This document shows, piece by piece, positions 1-10,991 of a DNA stretch of 64,000 nucleotides (positions are counted from its first letter, which is position 1; every line of letters starts with the position of its first letter). The stretch lies in NCBI RefSeq assembly GCF_019175385.1, contig NC_083344.1:8036965-8100964 (forward strand), in the 5' to 3' direction. The notes under the pieces were generated by a model that did no database searches, was not told the DNA's origin, and saw only the letters and a list, made by a program, of their open reading frames with translations. A program made the translations under genes and the position numbers. The DNA is from Lycium barbarum. Lineage: Eukaryota; Streptophyta; Magnoliopsida; Solanales; Solanaceae.

Positions 1-29
1 CAAGGCTGGAAAAGTACCGGATATAACTG

Positions 30-105
30 TTGCCATAACTGTTGGTCCGTTTTTGGAAACGAGGTCAAGTCGCCTTGACCAAAAACGGACCAACAGTTAT
101 GGCAA
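30..105. repeat. Perfect 27-bp inverted repeat
   Basis: Bases 30-56 and 79-105 are exact reverse complements (core GTTGGTCCGTTTTTGG / CCAAAAACGGACCAAC) around a 22-bp spacer. A second hairpin, GGTCAAG at 63-69 with CTTGACC at 74-80, overlaps the inner edge. It lies downstream of the antisense gene of element A. A termination, RNA-stem or foldback role is possible; none is shown. Confidence 0.85.
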
Positions 106-240
106 AAATAATAGCAAACATTCAAACGAAGAAACAAGAAGGATTCGTTCCTTATATATACAAGGGATGCTTTTTACATCAAAAACCAAAATCCTACAAA
201 GGCAAAAAACAAAAACAAAAGTCAAAGTACAGGCCCTATG

Positions 241-3074
241 CTATGCGGCATGACTAGAGGTGGATGAATGTTCGGACTCGGTCCGCTCGGAGTCGTCTGA
301 CTCAGACCCGAGAGCGCGGTTGGCCTCCTCCTCCATCCCTTTTGCTTCGAGTATCAGGGTCGGAAGATCCGAAAAGCCGTGCTCAGCTTGCTTGAGGGTA
401 ATCCGCCGAGACTTCCACTTCTCATACTCGACAACAATAGCAGTATGGGCCTCGACCGCCCCCACACCTTTCCAGGTCTCTTCCAAATCGGCCTCGGCCT
501 TGGCCAGCTTGGCTTCCAGATTAACCTGGTTCTCCTCAATGACACTTCTCATACGGGTAGCCGCATCTAGCTCGGCCTTAAGGGCATCATTGTCACTCAC
601 CGCCTCCTCGAGCTTAGCTCTTAGTCCTTCACATATCCGAGACCGCTCCTCGGCCTTCTCCTCGAGCACCCTCATGCGCTCTTTGTACTGGGAAGTCTCG
701 GATTCGAGCAGCCGGTTCCTCTCGGCTAATCTCGTAGCATCGACTTTCACCAAGTCCAGTTCCCCCCGGAGCTGAGAAACGGTGGTCTCGAGCTCATCTA
801 GCCTCGAAGAAAATTGGGCATTATCCCGGCTAAGGACGATCTTGTCAGCTTCGAGACTTCGATTGCACTCGGTCATTGCGGCCAGATCCCTCTTCAAATG
901 ACAATTTTCGGCCTTCGCCGCATCAAGCTCGTGTCGGAGGTTGGAGAGAGCGACCGCCCGGCTCAACTCCTCCTCCTTCCCCCGAAGGAGGTGCAGATAC
1001 TTCTCCGTTTCCCGGCCCTGGGCATCAAGTTGGCCCGTAAGATCATCCATCTCTTGCTGGGCACGGACGAAGGCTTCGTTCACAAGCACCACACTCTACA
1101 AATGAAACAAAGTGAAAAACTTGGATAAAGCGAAGTGGAAACCCTCGATGAAGAGATGCAAAGACGGCTAAAGATCTTACCTGGTTGCCAGCATGCATGC
1201 TCGCGTTCATAAGACACTGCTAGGAGACCCCGATCATTTTGCTCTTGTCCAAATCCGAGACAAGAGGCCTCAGGTAGCTCGCCACGCCCACCGGGCGGGA
1301 AAGGAAGCTACAGTCTTTTGGGACGGTGACCATGGCCGATATTGTTCTCCTCGGTCCCTAGTCCCAGAGTCGGAGGTCCGGCTGGCCGACCTCGTGGCCC
1401 GAGGGATCGTGAGATGCTCGAATCCTGCAGCTTCGCCGGTTGCAGGAGGAGTGCCCGCAAACATATCTTCAAATTCATCCTCCCTTGGAGCCGGAGTAGA
1501 GGAACTTGGAACGGCCTTAGTATCCTCGGCGAAAGACGGAGGCTCTGCAGTTACAGCAGGCTCATGCTCGGGAGTCGGATGAACGACTCTGGGGACTTCG
1601 GTCTCCGGTTCTTTCCCAGACCTTCGTTCTCCTTCAGTAGCGGTCGTCTCCCGGGGCCTCCTTGTTCTTTGCAGTGGAGTATATTCCGAAGAAGTTTCAC
1701 CTGAAATGTCGACAAAGTCAATCGACCGAAGAGGAGCCGGGGAAAGAATGTCTTCCGCACCTGAGTGTGGAACGGGAACCAAGAGACCTTCACCAGCAGG
1801 AGGCAGGGGCGGAACGGAGACAGCCTCCTTCAGTATTGGAGCCACGGAAGGGGATGCGCCGACCCTCCGAATGACGATGTCGGGCTCTGTTTCTTCCCTC
1901 GAAGGCCGAGCGACACTCCTCGCCCTCGTTTTCGGCCTCTGCCCTTTTTCAGAGGGCCTTTTCCTCTTTGCAGCCTCGGCAAGAATACGAGACGAGCCAG
2001 CCATATCGAACTCGGGTGCCGGAGCTGAGGGTGCACCTGCCGATTCCGGTCTAGGGACCACCGAGCCCTTAGGCAGACCTGAAGATAGAAGATGTTAGCG
2101 AAGGTTAGAGGGCGTAACGGTCACGGGTAACAAGAAAGGCAATAAACACGAGTGGGAACAGAGTGCTACCGTGATTTTGGGTGACCCATCGACCACGTGA
2201 CAAGTGGGACCATGTTCGGTTGTCGTGGTCGTACTGACGAAGAAGTGCCGTGACCCATTCATTGAGGTCGCGGACGACCGGGAGAATGTACTCGTTGGCT
2301 GATAAAGATAAGGAAAGCAGTTAGAAAACAAAACCGAAGAGTGACAAAACATATAAAGGTGATAACTCGAAGTACGGGCTTACGCTTGTTGTTCCACTCC
2401 TCTGGGAAGGGCATGAAGTCATTCGGAATGATGTCCGGGGTCCTCACCCGGACGAACCTCTCCAACCAGCCTTGGTCCCTGTCTTCATCCATCTTTGAAA
2501 AGAAGGTGTTCCAGCTGCGTTTTGCCAGTTTTATTACGCCACCTCGGAAAAGCCTCAGGGAATATAGGCATATCAAGTGGGCCAATGTGAGCTCTTTTCC
2601 GGCGTTATTGGCCAGTAGCCGGAGACACGCCACGACCCTCCAAACGATTGGTCCGATTTGGGCCAAGGTCACGCTGTAAGTCCGGCACATGTCAAGAATG
2701 ACCGGGTCAATCGGAGGGTCGAGTTTGAGAGTAAAGGGGTAGGTGTAAACATACAGAAAGCCTCTCCGGTGGTCCGAGACTGATTCGTCCGACCCGGGGG
2801 CGAAAACTTGAACCAGACGTGTATTCCATCCACAGTCAGCCCGGACCAGATAAATCTTATCCTCGGTAATGGAGGAGGGGTATCGTCTCACATCGTACCC
2901 CCTATCGGATACCGACGAAGGTTTTTCAACCTCAAGGTATTTGTTGAAGTTGAATTTAGCCGGTATGATATCCGAGGCTGTAGGTTCGAAGGAGCTCTTT
3001 GTTTTAACCGAAGAGACGGCCTCGGTTCCTGGGGATGAGACCGAGGGAATATCATGAGAAGTGATTTCAGACAT
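241..3074 (-). pseudogene. Antisense accessory gene of element A (gypsy-associated protein with coiled-coil C-terminus), four exons, lightly broken
   Basis: Read on the minus strand, comparison with the plus-strand copy in element B gives four exons: 3074-2384, 2298-2170, 2078-1181 and 1095-241. Introns have GT/AG ends (donors GTAAG, GTAGC, GTAAG). Exons 1 to 3 join in frame from ATG 3074 without a stop until the codon at 1270-1272; a frameshift near 1335 and a TAG near 1220 break exon 3. Exon 1 encodes a conserved globular domain (CGW, YVYTYPFTL, DPPIDPVIL, LTLAHLI motifs) resembling the plant putative gypsy-type transposon protein family (Pfam PF04195, recalled, not searched). Exon 2 encodes a W-rich stretch, exon 3 a Pro/Ser/Glu-rich linker, and exon 4 about 280 residues of Leu/Glu/Lys/Ala-rich coiled coil with a Ser/Glu-rich tail. 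Function is unknown. It runs antisense to the retroelement. Confidence 0.72.
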
Positions 3075-3344
3075 TTTAAAAATGCGAAAAAGGGGAGATA
3101 GAGTGGGTTGTGGAAGGAAGTGAGAAAGAGTAAGGGAACAGACGGACAAAGAAAGTGGCGGAATAAGAAACAGGAACAATCGAGTGAGAGCGGTTAGCAA
3201 GGATGGCCACAAATTTGCTTCTTTTCACGTGGTGTGAAGTGATGAATTAACGACAAATTTGAATTGAAGGAGAAGAAGTGCAGCAAAAAGTGAAGAATGG
3301 AGAAGGAATGGAGCGTGAAAGTGTTGAAGTGAAGGGGTAGAGAA

Positions 3345-3355
3345 CCTTATATGGG
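3345..3355 (-). promoter_or_regulatory. Putative TATA box of the antisense gene in element A
   Basis: CCCATATAAGG on the minus strand lies about 275 bp upstream of ATG 3074, between that gene and the 3' LTR. Element B has CTATATAAGGC at the matching place, about 260 bp upstream of its ATG. Conservation of the motif and spacing in two diverged copies supports a real core promoter. Confidence 0.55.
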
Positions 3356-3610
3356 CGTTGGACCGACACGGTTACGATTCCCCAGCCAACCAGGGGATTC
3401 CAGGTGTCCCCTGTAATTAATGAGAAACGACTCGAAACGACGTGCGTGCGGCGGTTGTCAGAACCGGCCATTCGGGATATGACATGTGGCAGAGAAAGGG
3501 GGAACGTGACGCAACCGTTCCCGCCAAAATGAGAAGATAACGACGAGCAAATAGAGTCACCAGTTTCATGATTCATCCACTTCCCGTCACTCCGATAGAT
3601 CGTTGGTCCG

Positions 3611-3628
3611 AGAAGTGTGAGGGCTATC
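3611..3628 (+). other. Polypurine tract of element A
   Basis: The purine-rich run AGAAGTGTGAGGG lies directly before the LTR start TGTATACGG. It matches AAAAGTGTGGGGACTA in element B read on the minus strand. It would prime plus-strand DNA synthesis. Confidence 0.55.
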
Positions 3629-4322
3629 TGTATACGGTAAAAACCGGATGTGAGTCAAACCGGTGAAACGGGAAACCGGAGCAAGAATGGGCAAGAACGT
3701 ACATGAGGGCTTTCGTTCTGAACCGGAGGAACCCCTGTCCGGAGCTGATCAGGATGACCATTTGGGCCGGTTCCTTCATCACCGAGTTGCTCGAGGTCGT
3801 TACCCCGAGTATCTGTGCCGTTGACCCGGTATGGCCGTTGCACACAAAGCCAACGTCAGTAGCGTCCTGTCATGGTCAAACACCAACCATGCGTGTGTCA
3901 GATCGTACGGCCAACCTAATCTCACCAAATCCGCTCAGAGTTGTCATTATTATTATTCTAATTATTTGTATCAGAGGAGGCTCATAGAGGCACCACTATA
4001 AATAGAGCTCATTCCCCTCCTTTGAGGGGGTTGGATCCTCTATTTCATAAGAACATTTGTAATAGAAAAACCCATATATACAATCTCTCTCTCTAAATCT
4101 CTGATTCGGCCGAGATCATTTGTTTCCATTTTATTGTGTATCTTTCGTCAAGTGTACCACATTGCTTATAAACGTTTACATTCATAGCAAATCGTCATTA
4201 TTAACCGCTTTGTTGAAGAACTCTCATACACAAATTTTCTCCATCTAACACACATCTAGGCCCAAGCACATATCCTATACCTACTTACAAATTTAATTGG
4301 TTATCCGAATTCGAGGTAAATA
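3629..4322 (+). repeat. 3' LTR of element A
   Basis: It starts TGTATACGGTAAAAACCGG, as do the LTRs of B read on the minus strand, and ends GAGGTAAATA (B ends GGGGTAAACA), so the terminal CA has mutated to TA. A TATA box (CTATAAATAG, about 3999-4008) is followed by a pyrimidine-rich leader. The flank on the right is ACTTT; the matching target duplication would be outside the window. Confidence 0.75.
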
Positions 4323-5863
4323 ACTTTAACAAAGCGTACTTGGTTACATAGTCAAGCCTTCTTAGCTTTAGTTTGCAATTAGGGTAAATTTATTCTTGAG
4401 TATCCATGCATCTCTTTTGAAGCAAAACATCATTTTTTAGAGTTTTTGTATTAGCCTAATTATTTTTAGTGCTTATCATTTCTGACTTTTAATTTGAATT
4501 GTAGATAATAGTACTATATTTAAGATGTATTCATTTTTGAAGCCTTAAAACTTAAATAAGGAGAGCCGTTTTTCTTCATAATGATGCAACATATAATACC
4601 ATGGCAGATGTCTCTAATTGTTTGTTTTTATTGAATTTGACCTGTGTAATTATTGGTTTTATCGAGTTTGACATATATAGTATTGGTTTAATTGGTATAA
4701 TTTCTAGTTAAACCCAATCTTTTGGATCCATGTTGAGATACGTAAGACGCTAGGATCGTGGAAGGAAATGTTGGAGAGGAGATTGACAAGGAAGCAAAAA
4801 GTTTAAAGCCTATCCGTGGTTATGGGAACCAAGGTATGTAGCTTAGTTCAAAGCTCTCTCTTTTTCTATAATATTGGGGAAATATCTGTAATTTAACTCT
4901 TGCCAAGTTTGATGAATTTACTCTTAGTGTCCATCCAAAGAGTGCTAATTGGTGTTTAATAGCGGCGTAAACTGTATTAAGTTCTTCCATTCTTATAAAT
5001 AGGTTCTAAAATCAATGTAAATGCTTTGTTGATTTTATTTTGTGTTGTTTTATATATTCAGCGTTTAAGTGTCCATGGTTTTTTTTTAGAAAAAAGATTC
5101 GTGTCATTGAATTGTGTAACCCTTGCTGTCTTTGTTTACTGTACCTGGGCTTTTGTGCATAGTAGGATCGTAAGAGTTGTATAGTGCTGGCTTCTCTTCT
5201 TTTTCTTTGGTTTGGTTTAGCACATCCATGCTGGAAGCTTCACGAGCTGTTGTTATGGAGGAAGATCAAGATCATCCCATTCTAGGTGCGTCCCGCTTTT
5301 TCTTCTGTGTGTTAGCTACACTTGTGGATGGAACATCAGTAACATTCATTATTGAGTTGTAAGATTTTTTTTTTCAGCCCTTAATCCCATTTTCTCTGTT
5401 GAAAACTTAATTTTTATTTCTAAAATTGGTGACTTATACTGAAGGTCGGTTTAAAATCTTCACATTTGATTTTTCTTATGGTTCTTTTTGTCATTGCTTT
5501 GGGTGTTTTAGTGATTATTCATATGCGTTAGCAATCGAGCAACTTGATTGTGCATTTCTTTAGGGACGAAGAGTTCTCATTCTGATAAGAAATGAATGAA
5601 AGACAGAGAGAATATGACCCCAATAATTCTTGTAGTTATAACATCCTTGTACAGTGTCATGTTGTTTTACTCTTGAACTCTTTAGAGACTGGCATATGTT
5701 TGGCTTCTTGACATTACAAAATACACTCACAGCTGGCTTTTTTTATTAGTTCTATTTTACTTTTAACTTTTAGAAATGGATTTCACTTTAAGCTAAATTC
5801 CTCATTATAAGGCCATTAGGATTTTCACTTTCTTAGTTTGTTGTCCGCCTCTATTTTCTTGTT
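4323..5863. other. Unique AT-rich DNA, possibly host intron with weak exon candidates
   Basis: No transposon structure is visible. Two stretches look like plant exons on the plus strand. One, about 4752-4831, is open in one frame and ends CAAG before a GTATG donor. The other, about 5220-5285, follows a T-rich run ending in TTTAG and precedes GTGCGT. Joining these two directly gives a stop in the second, so they are not proven to be exons of one gene. I do not recognise the encoded residues. Element B is inserted at the right edge. Confidence 0.3.
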
Positions 5864-5868
5864 AACTT

Positions 5869-6513
5869 TGTTTACCCCGGATACGGTAATAACTAAATTT
5901 GTAAGTGAGCTATAGGATATGTGGATGAATTTTAATATATTTGGTTGATGTGAAGTGTCAATGGATTTGTTTGTTGCAATAATATATATGAGTGCGTTAT
6001 TGCTGTGAGAACGAGTATGTGATTGGTGGTTTATGCCAAATACATATATTAATCCGGACCAATATCAGAGAGAGAGAGAGCTTCAATATCAGAGAGAGAG
6101 AGCTTCAATATATTTGACTATTACAATGTTGAGATCTGAAAAAGCTAACCCTAAAAAGGGGGAGAATGTCCTCTATTTATAGGTATGCCTTATGGACCTT
6201 TAATGCAACACAAAAGCCCTTATGAATAAAGAAACCCTAAAAAAGATAAGGTAGGACCGTACGGTCGTCAGTACAAAAATGGCAGAATGGTTTCCTGACG
6301 TGTGGCAACATCACAACCGGTTAATCGGACCAACGAACATGTTGATCTTGGATCGGCGTACCCGGACCAACGGCGATTTCCTTGTCTCGGGTCAATTGCA
6401 TCCGGTACGATACACCAGTGTGAAGAAAGGATCGAACATGCTCGTGCCCATTTGGACTTACCCTCAACTCCGGATTCACCGGTCGTACATTGACCCGGTT
6501 TTTACCGTATACA
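5869..6513 (-). repeat. 3' LTR of element B
   Basis: On the plus strand it runs from TGTTTACCCCGG to CCGTATACA. It matches 31434-32180 throughout but lacks the long TA run and a segment of about 45 bp near position 6050, and it has a duplicated GA-rich stretch (6067-6110). The TATA box read on the minus strand (TATAAATAG) is at 6173-6181. Confidence 0.88.
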
Positions 6514-6535
6514 GCTAGTCCCCACACTTTTCGGA
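6514..6535 (-). other. Polypurine tract of element B
   Basis: The minus strand reads AAAAGTGTGGGGACTAGC directly before LTR start TGTATACGG. This places the 3' LTR at the left end and confirms minus orientation. Confidence 0.6.
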
Positions 6536-7045
6536 TCGTAGTTTTACCGGAGTAACGAAAAGTGGATAAGTCTCAAAACCGGTGGTTCTACAAGCTGGTT
6601 CTTATCTTCAAATTTGGCGGGAACGGTTATGTCACGTCTTTCTGACTTCAGCCACGTGTCTCGCCTCGAGTGGTCGACCTCGGGAACCGCCTTAATCCAC
6701 GTCGCTTCATATCACGTCTCATTAATTGTGGGACACGTGTCGCCGCTCGATTGGTTGTTCTCTGTAAACGCTATAATGGAATGCCTATATAAGGCCCAAA
6801 GCAGCCCCATGTTTCCACTTTCACTTTCACTTTCATTTCTCTTCACTTCTCTTCTTTAACTTCCTTGCTTATTTGATCGTAAAATCCTCTGTTATCTTCT
6901 TCATTTGCTTTGAATCTTCAAGTTTTTTTGCATCTTTCAACTGCTTGTTCAATCTCTCTAATATTCCTCTTTCATTGTTTCATTCTTTTCTTGAATCTTT
7001 CATCTGCCACTTCAAATTCTCAAATTTTCACTCTTGCACTTCAAA
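6536..7045 (+). promoter_or_regulatory. Promoter and leader region of the antisense gene in element B
   Basis: A TATA box, CTATATAAGGC, lies at 6785-6795 on the plus strand, about 260 bp before ATG 7046. Upstream are two CACGTG G-box cores, near 6653 (CCACGTGTC) and 6734 (ACACGTGTC). The leader is rich in CTTT and TTTC. The layout matches element A at 3074-3600 in mirror image, although the G-boxes are not clearly kept there. G-boxes bind plant bZIP and bHLH factors; activity here is inference. Confidence 0.5.
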
Positions 7046-9897
7046 ATGTCTGCCAACACCGAATCTACTTCCCAGGACCTTCCCTCGGTTTCTTCTCCAG
7101 GAGCCGAGCCTGTTTCAAAACGCAAAGGTAAGACCTTCGTGGAACCGATTGCCCTGGGACATAATATCGTCCAAGCCCAATTACAACAATGAATTTGACA
7201 TCGAGAAGCCATTACCCATCACGGACAGGGGTTTCAATGTAAAGCGATACCCTTCATCTATTACAGAAGATCTCCTCCCTCGAGTCCGGCTCGAATGTGG
7301 ATGGGATAAGCATCCGGTGCAAGTGTTCGTCCCCGGGCCCGATGAGTCCATTACCGATCACAGAGAAGGTTTCCTATACGTCTACACGTATCCGTTCACA
7401 CTCAAATTCGATCCTCCAATTGATCCGGTTATTCTCGAGATGTGTCGGACATTCAACGTGTCCTTGGCCCAAATTAGGCTGGTTATCTAGAGGATCGTGG
7501 CCTGCCTCCGCCTATTGGCCAATAATGAAAAAAGGGAATTAACGTTAGCGCACTTCATCCGGTTGTGTTCTCCGATAATCTTCCGAGGGAGCGTGATAAA
7601 GGTCACCAAACGAGGTCAGAACCCGATTCTTTCCAAACTCGACGAGGATAGAGATCGAGAATGGTTGGAACGTTATGTCCAGGTAAGGACCACAGACATT
7701 ATTCCGGCTGATCGCATGCCCTTTCTGGAAAAGTTGAATAATAGACGTAAGTTTCTCGGTTGTCTCCTCTCTATAATATTTCCTCTATACTTTGTCCAAA
7801 TTTGCTCCCTTACACGCATATGTGAATTTGTTTTAGCCGAGGCATGGATACCTTCATCTGTTTGGAACCTTTCAGAGTGGCTTGGGGCAATCATTAGCCA
7901 TAACCCTCATTTAGAACAGACATGGGGCGACCTGTCCTGTGGCCGGTGGGTTGCCCAAAATTATGGTAATCTTCTCCCTGATTCAGTATTTATTGCATCC
8001 TCCCGTTCTCTTTTTTTTCTATAACCCCTTTGGTATTCAGGATTGCCTAAGGGATCGGTGGAGCCAAGACCTGAATCAACGGCCGAGCCTACTGCACCGG
8101 CTCCTGAATTTGATACGGCAGGGTCATCCCAATTGCTGCAGCCGGAAAGAGACAGAGAAAGCCCTCGGCCAAAGGGCAGAAATAGAGGAAGAGGCGGAGG
8201 AGCGTCGTTCGGACCCTGAGGGATGAATCAGAGTCCGATGTTCTTATTCTAAGGGTTGGTGAGGGGCCCTTCGTCGCCTCTGTTCTGGAGGAAGAAACTG
8301 CCATTCCGCCCTCACCTACAGCTGTGGAAGGAACTTCCATCCCGACCCCGCATACAGGTGGGGAAGCAAATGTTTTTTTCCTATTCCATTGAGGTCAATT
8401 GAATTTATTGATAGTTCAGGTGATGCTTCGCCCGAAGAGGCACCCTTGGAATAGGCCTAAAAGATCTGGAACATCTTCGGACATCGAGGCTGAACAAAGG
8501 GCAGAGTCGACCCCGGATAACAAGGCTACAATGGTTGCCAGCCCACTGCCCGGTGGCGACCAAGCTACTACGTCCGAGGCACCCGCATCTACTGAGGCTG
8601 CTGGAGCCATTTCAGCTTCTCCTACTCGTGCATCGAGGTCCGATAATTTGGATGACATTTTCTCGGATACCCTTCCTGCAACCGGGGAAACAGCTGGGTT
8701 CGGACACCTTCCTAGTCCTCGAGCCACGAGGGCAGCTAGCCGGTCCACCAATACGGGCGCGAGGGATTCCCTTGTAGGTATTTTCCTGGCCCCTAGTGTA
8801 GAATCAAGAAGGACGAGGTCAGCTGTGATCACCGCCCCCGAGGATTATAGTTTTTTTATCCCGGCCTGTGGGAGTAGCAAGTTATCTAAGGCCTCTTATT
8901 TCGGATTCAGATAAGAGAAAGACGGCCGGGGTTTCTTGGTAGCGCCTTATAAACGAAGGCATACATGCGGGCAACCGGGTAAACTCTACGCTTATCTTTA
9001 CATAATACTAATGTGCGATTTTCAACTCAGTTTATTCAATTTCGTAACTCGATTTTGTTTCTTCTGCAGAGTGTTGTGCTTGTTAATGAGGGCTTTGTCC
9101 GTGCCCAACACGAGGTTGACAACTTAAAGGGCCAGCTGGATGCCGAGGGCCGAGAAACGGAGAAAGAAGAACAACTGAGCTGGGCCGCTGCTCTTCCCAA
9201 CCTTCAATCCGAGTTCGAAGCGGCAAAGGCCGAAAACCTTCGCTTAAAGGCCGAGTTGGTCGATATGGTTGAAAAGAACCGACTCCTTGAAGCAGATAAT
9301 ATTGGTCTTAACCAAGACAATGCCCATTTTATTTCGAGGCTTGGTGAACTCGAGGCCACTATTTTCCTACTTCGAAGTGAACTTGACTCGGTCAAGGCCG
9401 ATGCCGTGAGGATGGCAGAAAGGAATCAGTAGCTCGAATCCGAGAGTGCTAATAACAAGGAGAAGTTGAAGGTGGTCGAACAGAAAGTCGATAAACGAGC
9501 CCGAATTAGTGACGAGCTCAAGAGCAAGCTCGCGGAGGCTGCAGAGGCCAATTACGTGCTTCAGGCCGAGCTTGAGTTGGCTAATCAAATTCAAATATTT
9601 TTTCTTGAAGAGAGATCCGAACTAGAGGCACAATTGAAAAAATTCGAGGCCGACCTAGAAGAGTCCCTTAATGACACGGAGGCTGCCGAGGCTCGTTCTA
9701 CGATTCTGGTCGAGTACGAGCGGTGGAAATCTCGGAGGGTTACCCTCTAATAGGTTGAAAAGGGATTAGGGGACCTCCAGGCCCGGATACTTGACTCCAA
9801 AGGAATCGGAGAGAGGGCCAAGAAAGCTCTCGATGCTGAGTCTGAAGATTCCGAGCAGATGGTTTCCGAGAACTCCCGTTCCAACCATACAGGGTAG
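7046..9897 (+). pseudogene. Antisense accessory gene of element B, four exons, broken
   Basis: Homologous to the gene at 241-3074. Exons are about 7046-7746, 7837-7965, 8041-8978 and 9070-9897. Introns are 7747-7836 (GTAAG..TTTTAG), 7966-8040 (GTAAT..TTCAG) and 8979-9069 (GTAAA..TGCAG). Exon 1 begins MSANTESTSQDLPSVSSPG, is frameshifted near 7130-7170, and has a TAG at 7488-7490. Exon 2 keeps the SEWLGAI and GRWVAQN segment. Exon 3 has further breaks. Exon 4 is a long coiled coil (VLVNEGFVRAQ, then Glu/Leu/Ala heptads) with stops at 9430-9432 and 9748-9750. It runs antisense to the gag-pol of B, between pol and the 3' LTR. The encoded role is unknown; a DNA- or RNA-associated coiled-coil protein is a guess. 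Confidence 0.72.
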
Positions 9898-10986
9898 ATC
9901 AGGGCCTGTACGAGCCTTTATTTTGTTTTTGTTTTTGACTTGTGTGAAAAGTATGAATGTAAAGACTTAGTTTTAAAGATGAAATGCGTATTTCCCTTTT
10001 GGCTATTGTTTTCTTCATTCTTTTATCCGAATGTACGCTATGATATTTTCCTTAATCGTTTATCCACTAAGGGATAATCAAAGGTTCGGAGCCACCCTTT
10101 TTTTTTTGTCCGAATTGCGCCTATCTTAACTCATTTAAGTATTGGCGTTTTCTTCGTTCGGTACGTTTTTGACCGAGGATTTTATCGAATAGTTTGCCCG
10201 CGGGGCTTATTATGCTTCGTGAATTCAAACGTCTCCGAATCATGTTGGCCATTTTTGGGTCGAGGTTTTGAAATTGTTTGAACCTTTTCCGACCATTTAA
10301 TTATAATAGAATAGGTTCCGATACCTGAATCCCTGCCTTTTGTCAAATTTTGAGACGGCAGTACCCATTCGAGGGTGTTAAAAGATTTTGGCTCGGTTCA
10401 ACGTGACCTTGTTGCCTTTGCTGAATTTCGATGATAGTCCCCGGTATAGGGCATTTAATAAAAAAGACATGTCCGAGATGAATTTTTTCATAATGCTTCT
10501 TTATATTGCAAGTGTTTGCACGTACATAATATAAGGATTCATTTTTGATCATTTGGTCCTTACATCGAAACCTAACATAGAAGGTCCAGTTTTACACAAA
10601 AATAAGAAACATAAAATTTCGAGGACCTTTCCGGGGCAGCACTTAACAGTGTTTCTTCATCCGCTTTGGTGAGTTGAACTCATTCTACCTTTTGGCGATA
10701 GGCCTCGATGTGGGTATGATAGTCCCCTAGTATTTATCCGAGCTACATGATCGGGTAAGCACTATTAAGTCCCCACTCGAGGGGCAGACCCTCCGTTTTC
10801 GGGTACTTTGCCTTGTTTTCATAAAGTAACACGTTGTACTTATTGCCTTATTAAAAACCTTGTCGGAAAATCCACTTCGGGACAAAATCGTACTAAGGAA
10901 AAGAGTGAAACATGTGTTTTTCGACCTAATTTCATTCGGTACTACTTCTGCAAAAAAGGATAGGTTAATAAAAGATGATCTCTAGG
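9898..10986. other. Non-coding spacer of element B between antisense gene and pol
   Basis: No ORF of note. The first 100 bp look like a 3' untranslated tail of the antisense gene (T-rich runs, TTTTGTTTTTG), similar to the region beyond exon 4 in element A. The rest has no repeat or motif I can name. It ends at the target duplication of element C (GTAGG, 10987-10991). Confidence 0.5.
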
Positions 10987-10991
10987 GTAGG

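Larger units (their letters stand above)
1..4322 (+). mobile_element. Element A: 3' part of a Tat/Retand-like Ty3/gypsy retrotransposon
   Basis: The window opens inside this element. What is seen is a 3'-end spacer, an antisense gene on the minus strand (241-3074), a purine-rich tract just before 3629, and a plus-strand LTR at 3629-4322. Gag-pol would lie to the left, outside the window. Orientation follows from the TATA box in the LTR and from comparison with element B, which has the same arrangement in mirror image and a readable pol. Extra ORFs, some of them antisense and located between pol and the 3' LTR, are known for Tat-lineage elements; assignment to Retand specifically is inference. 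Confidence 0.75.

Noticed and set aside
260..775. Plus-strand ORF of 171 codons (Ser/Ala-rich)
   Set aside because: It is the exact antisense shadow of the coiled-coil exon at 241-1095, whose residues match the second copy in element B.
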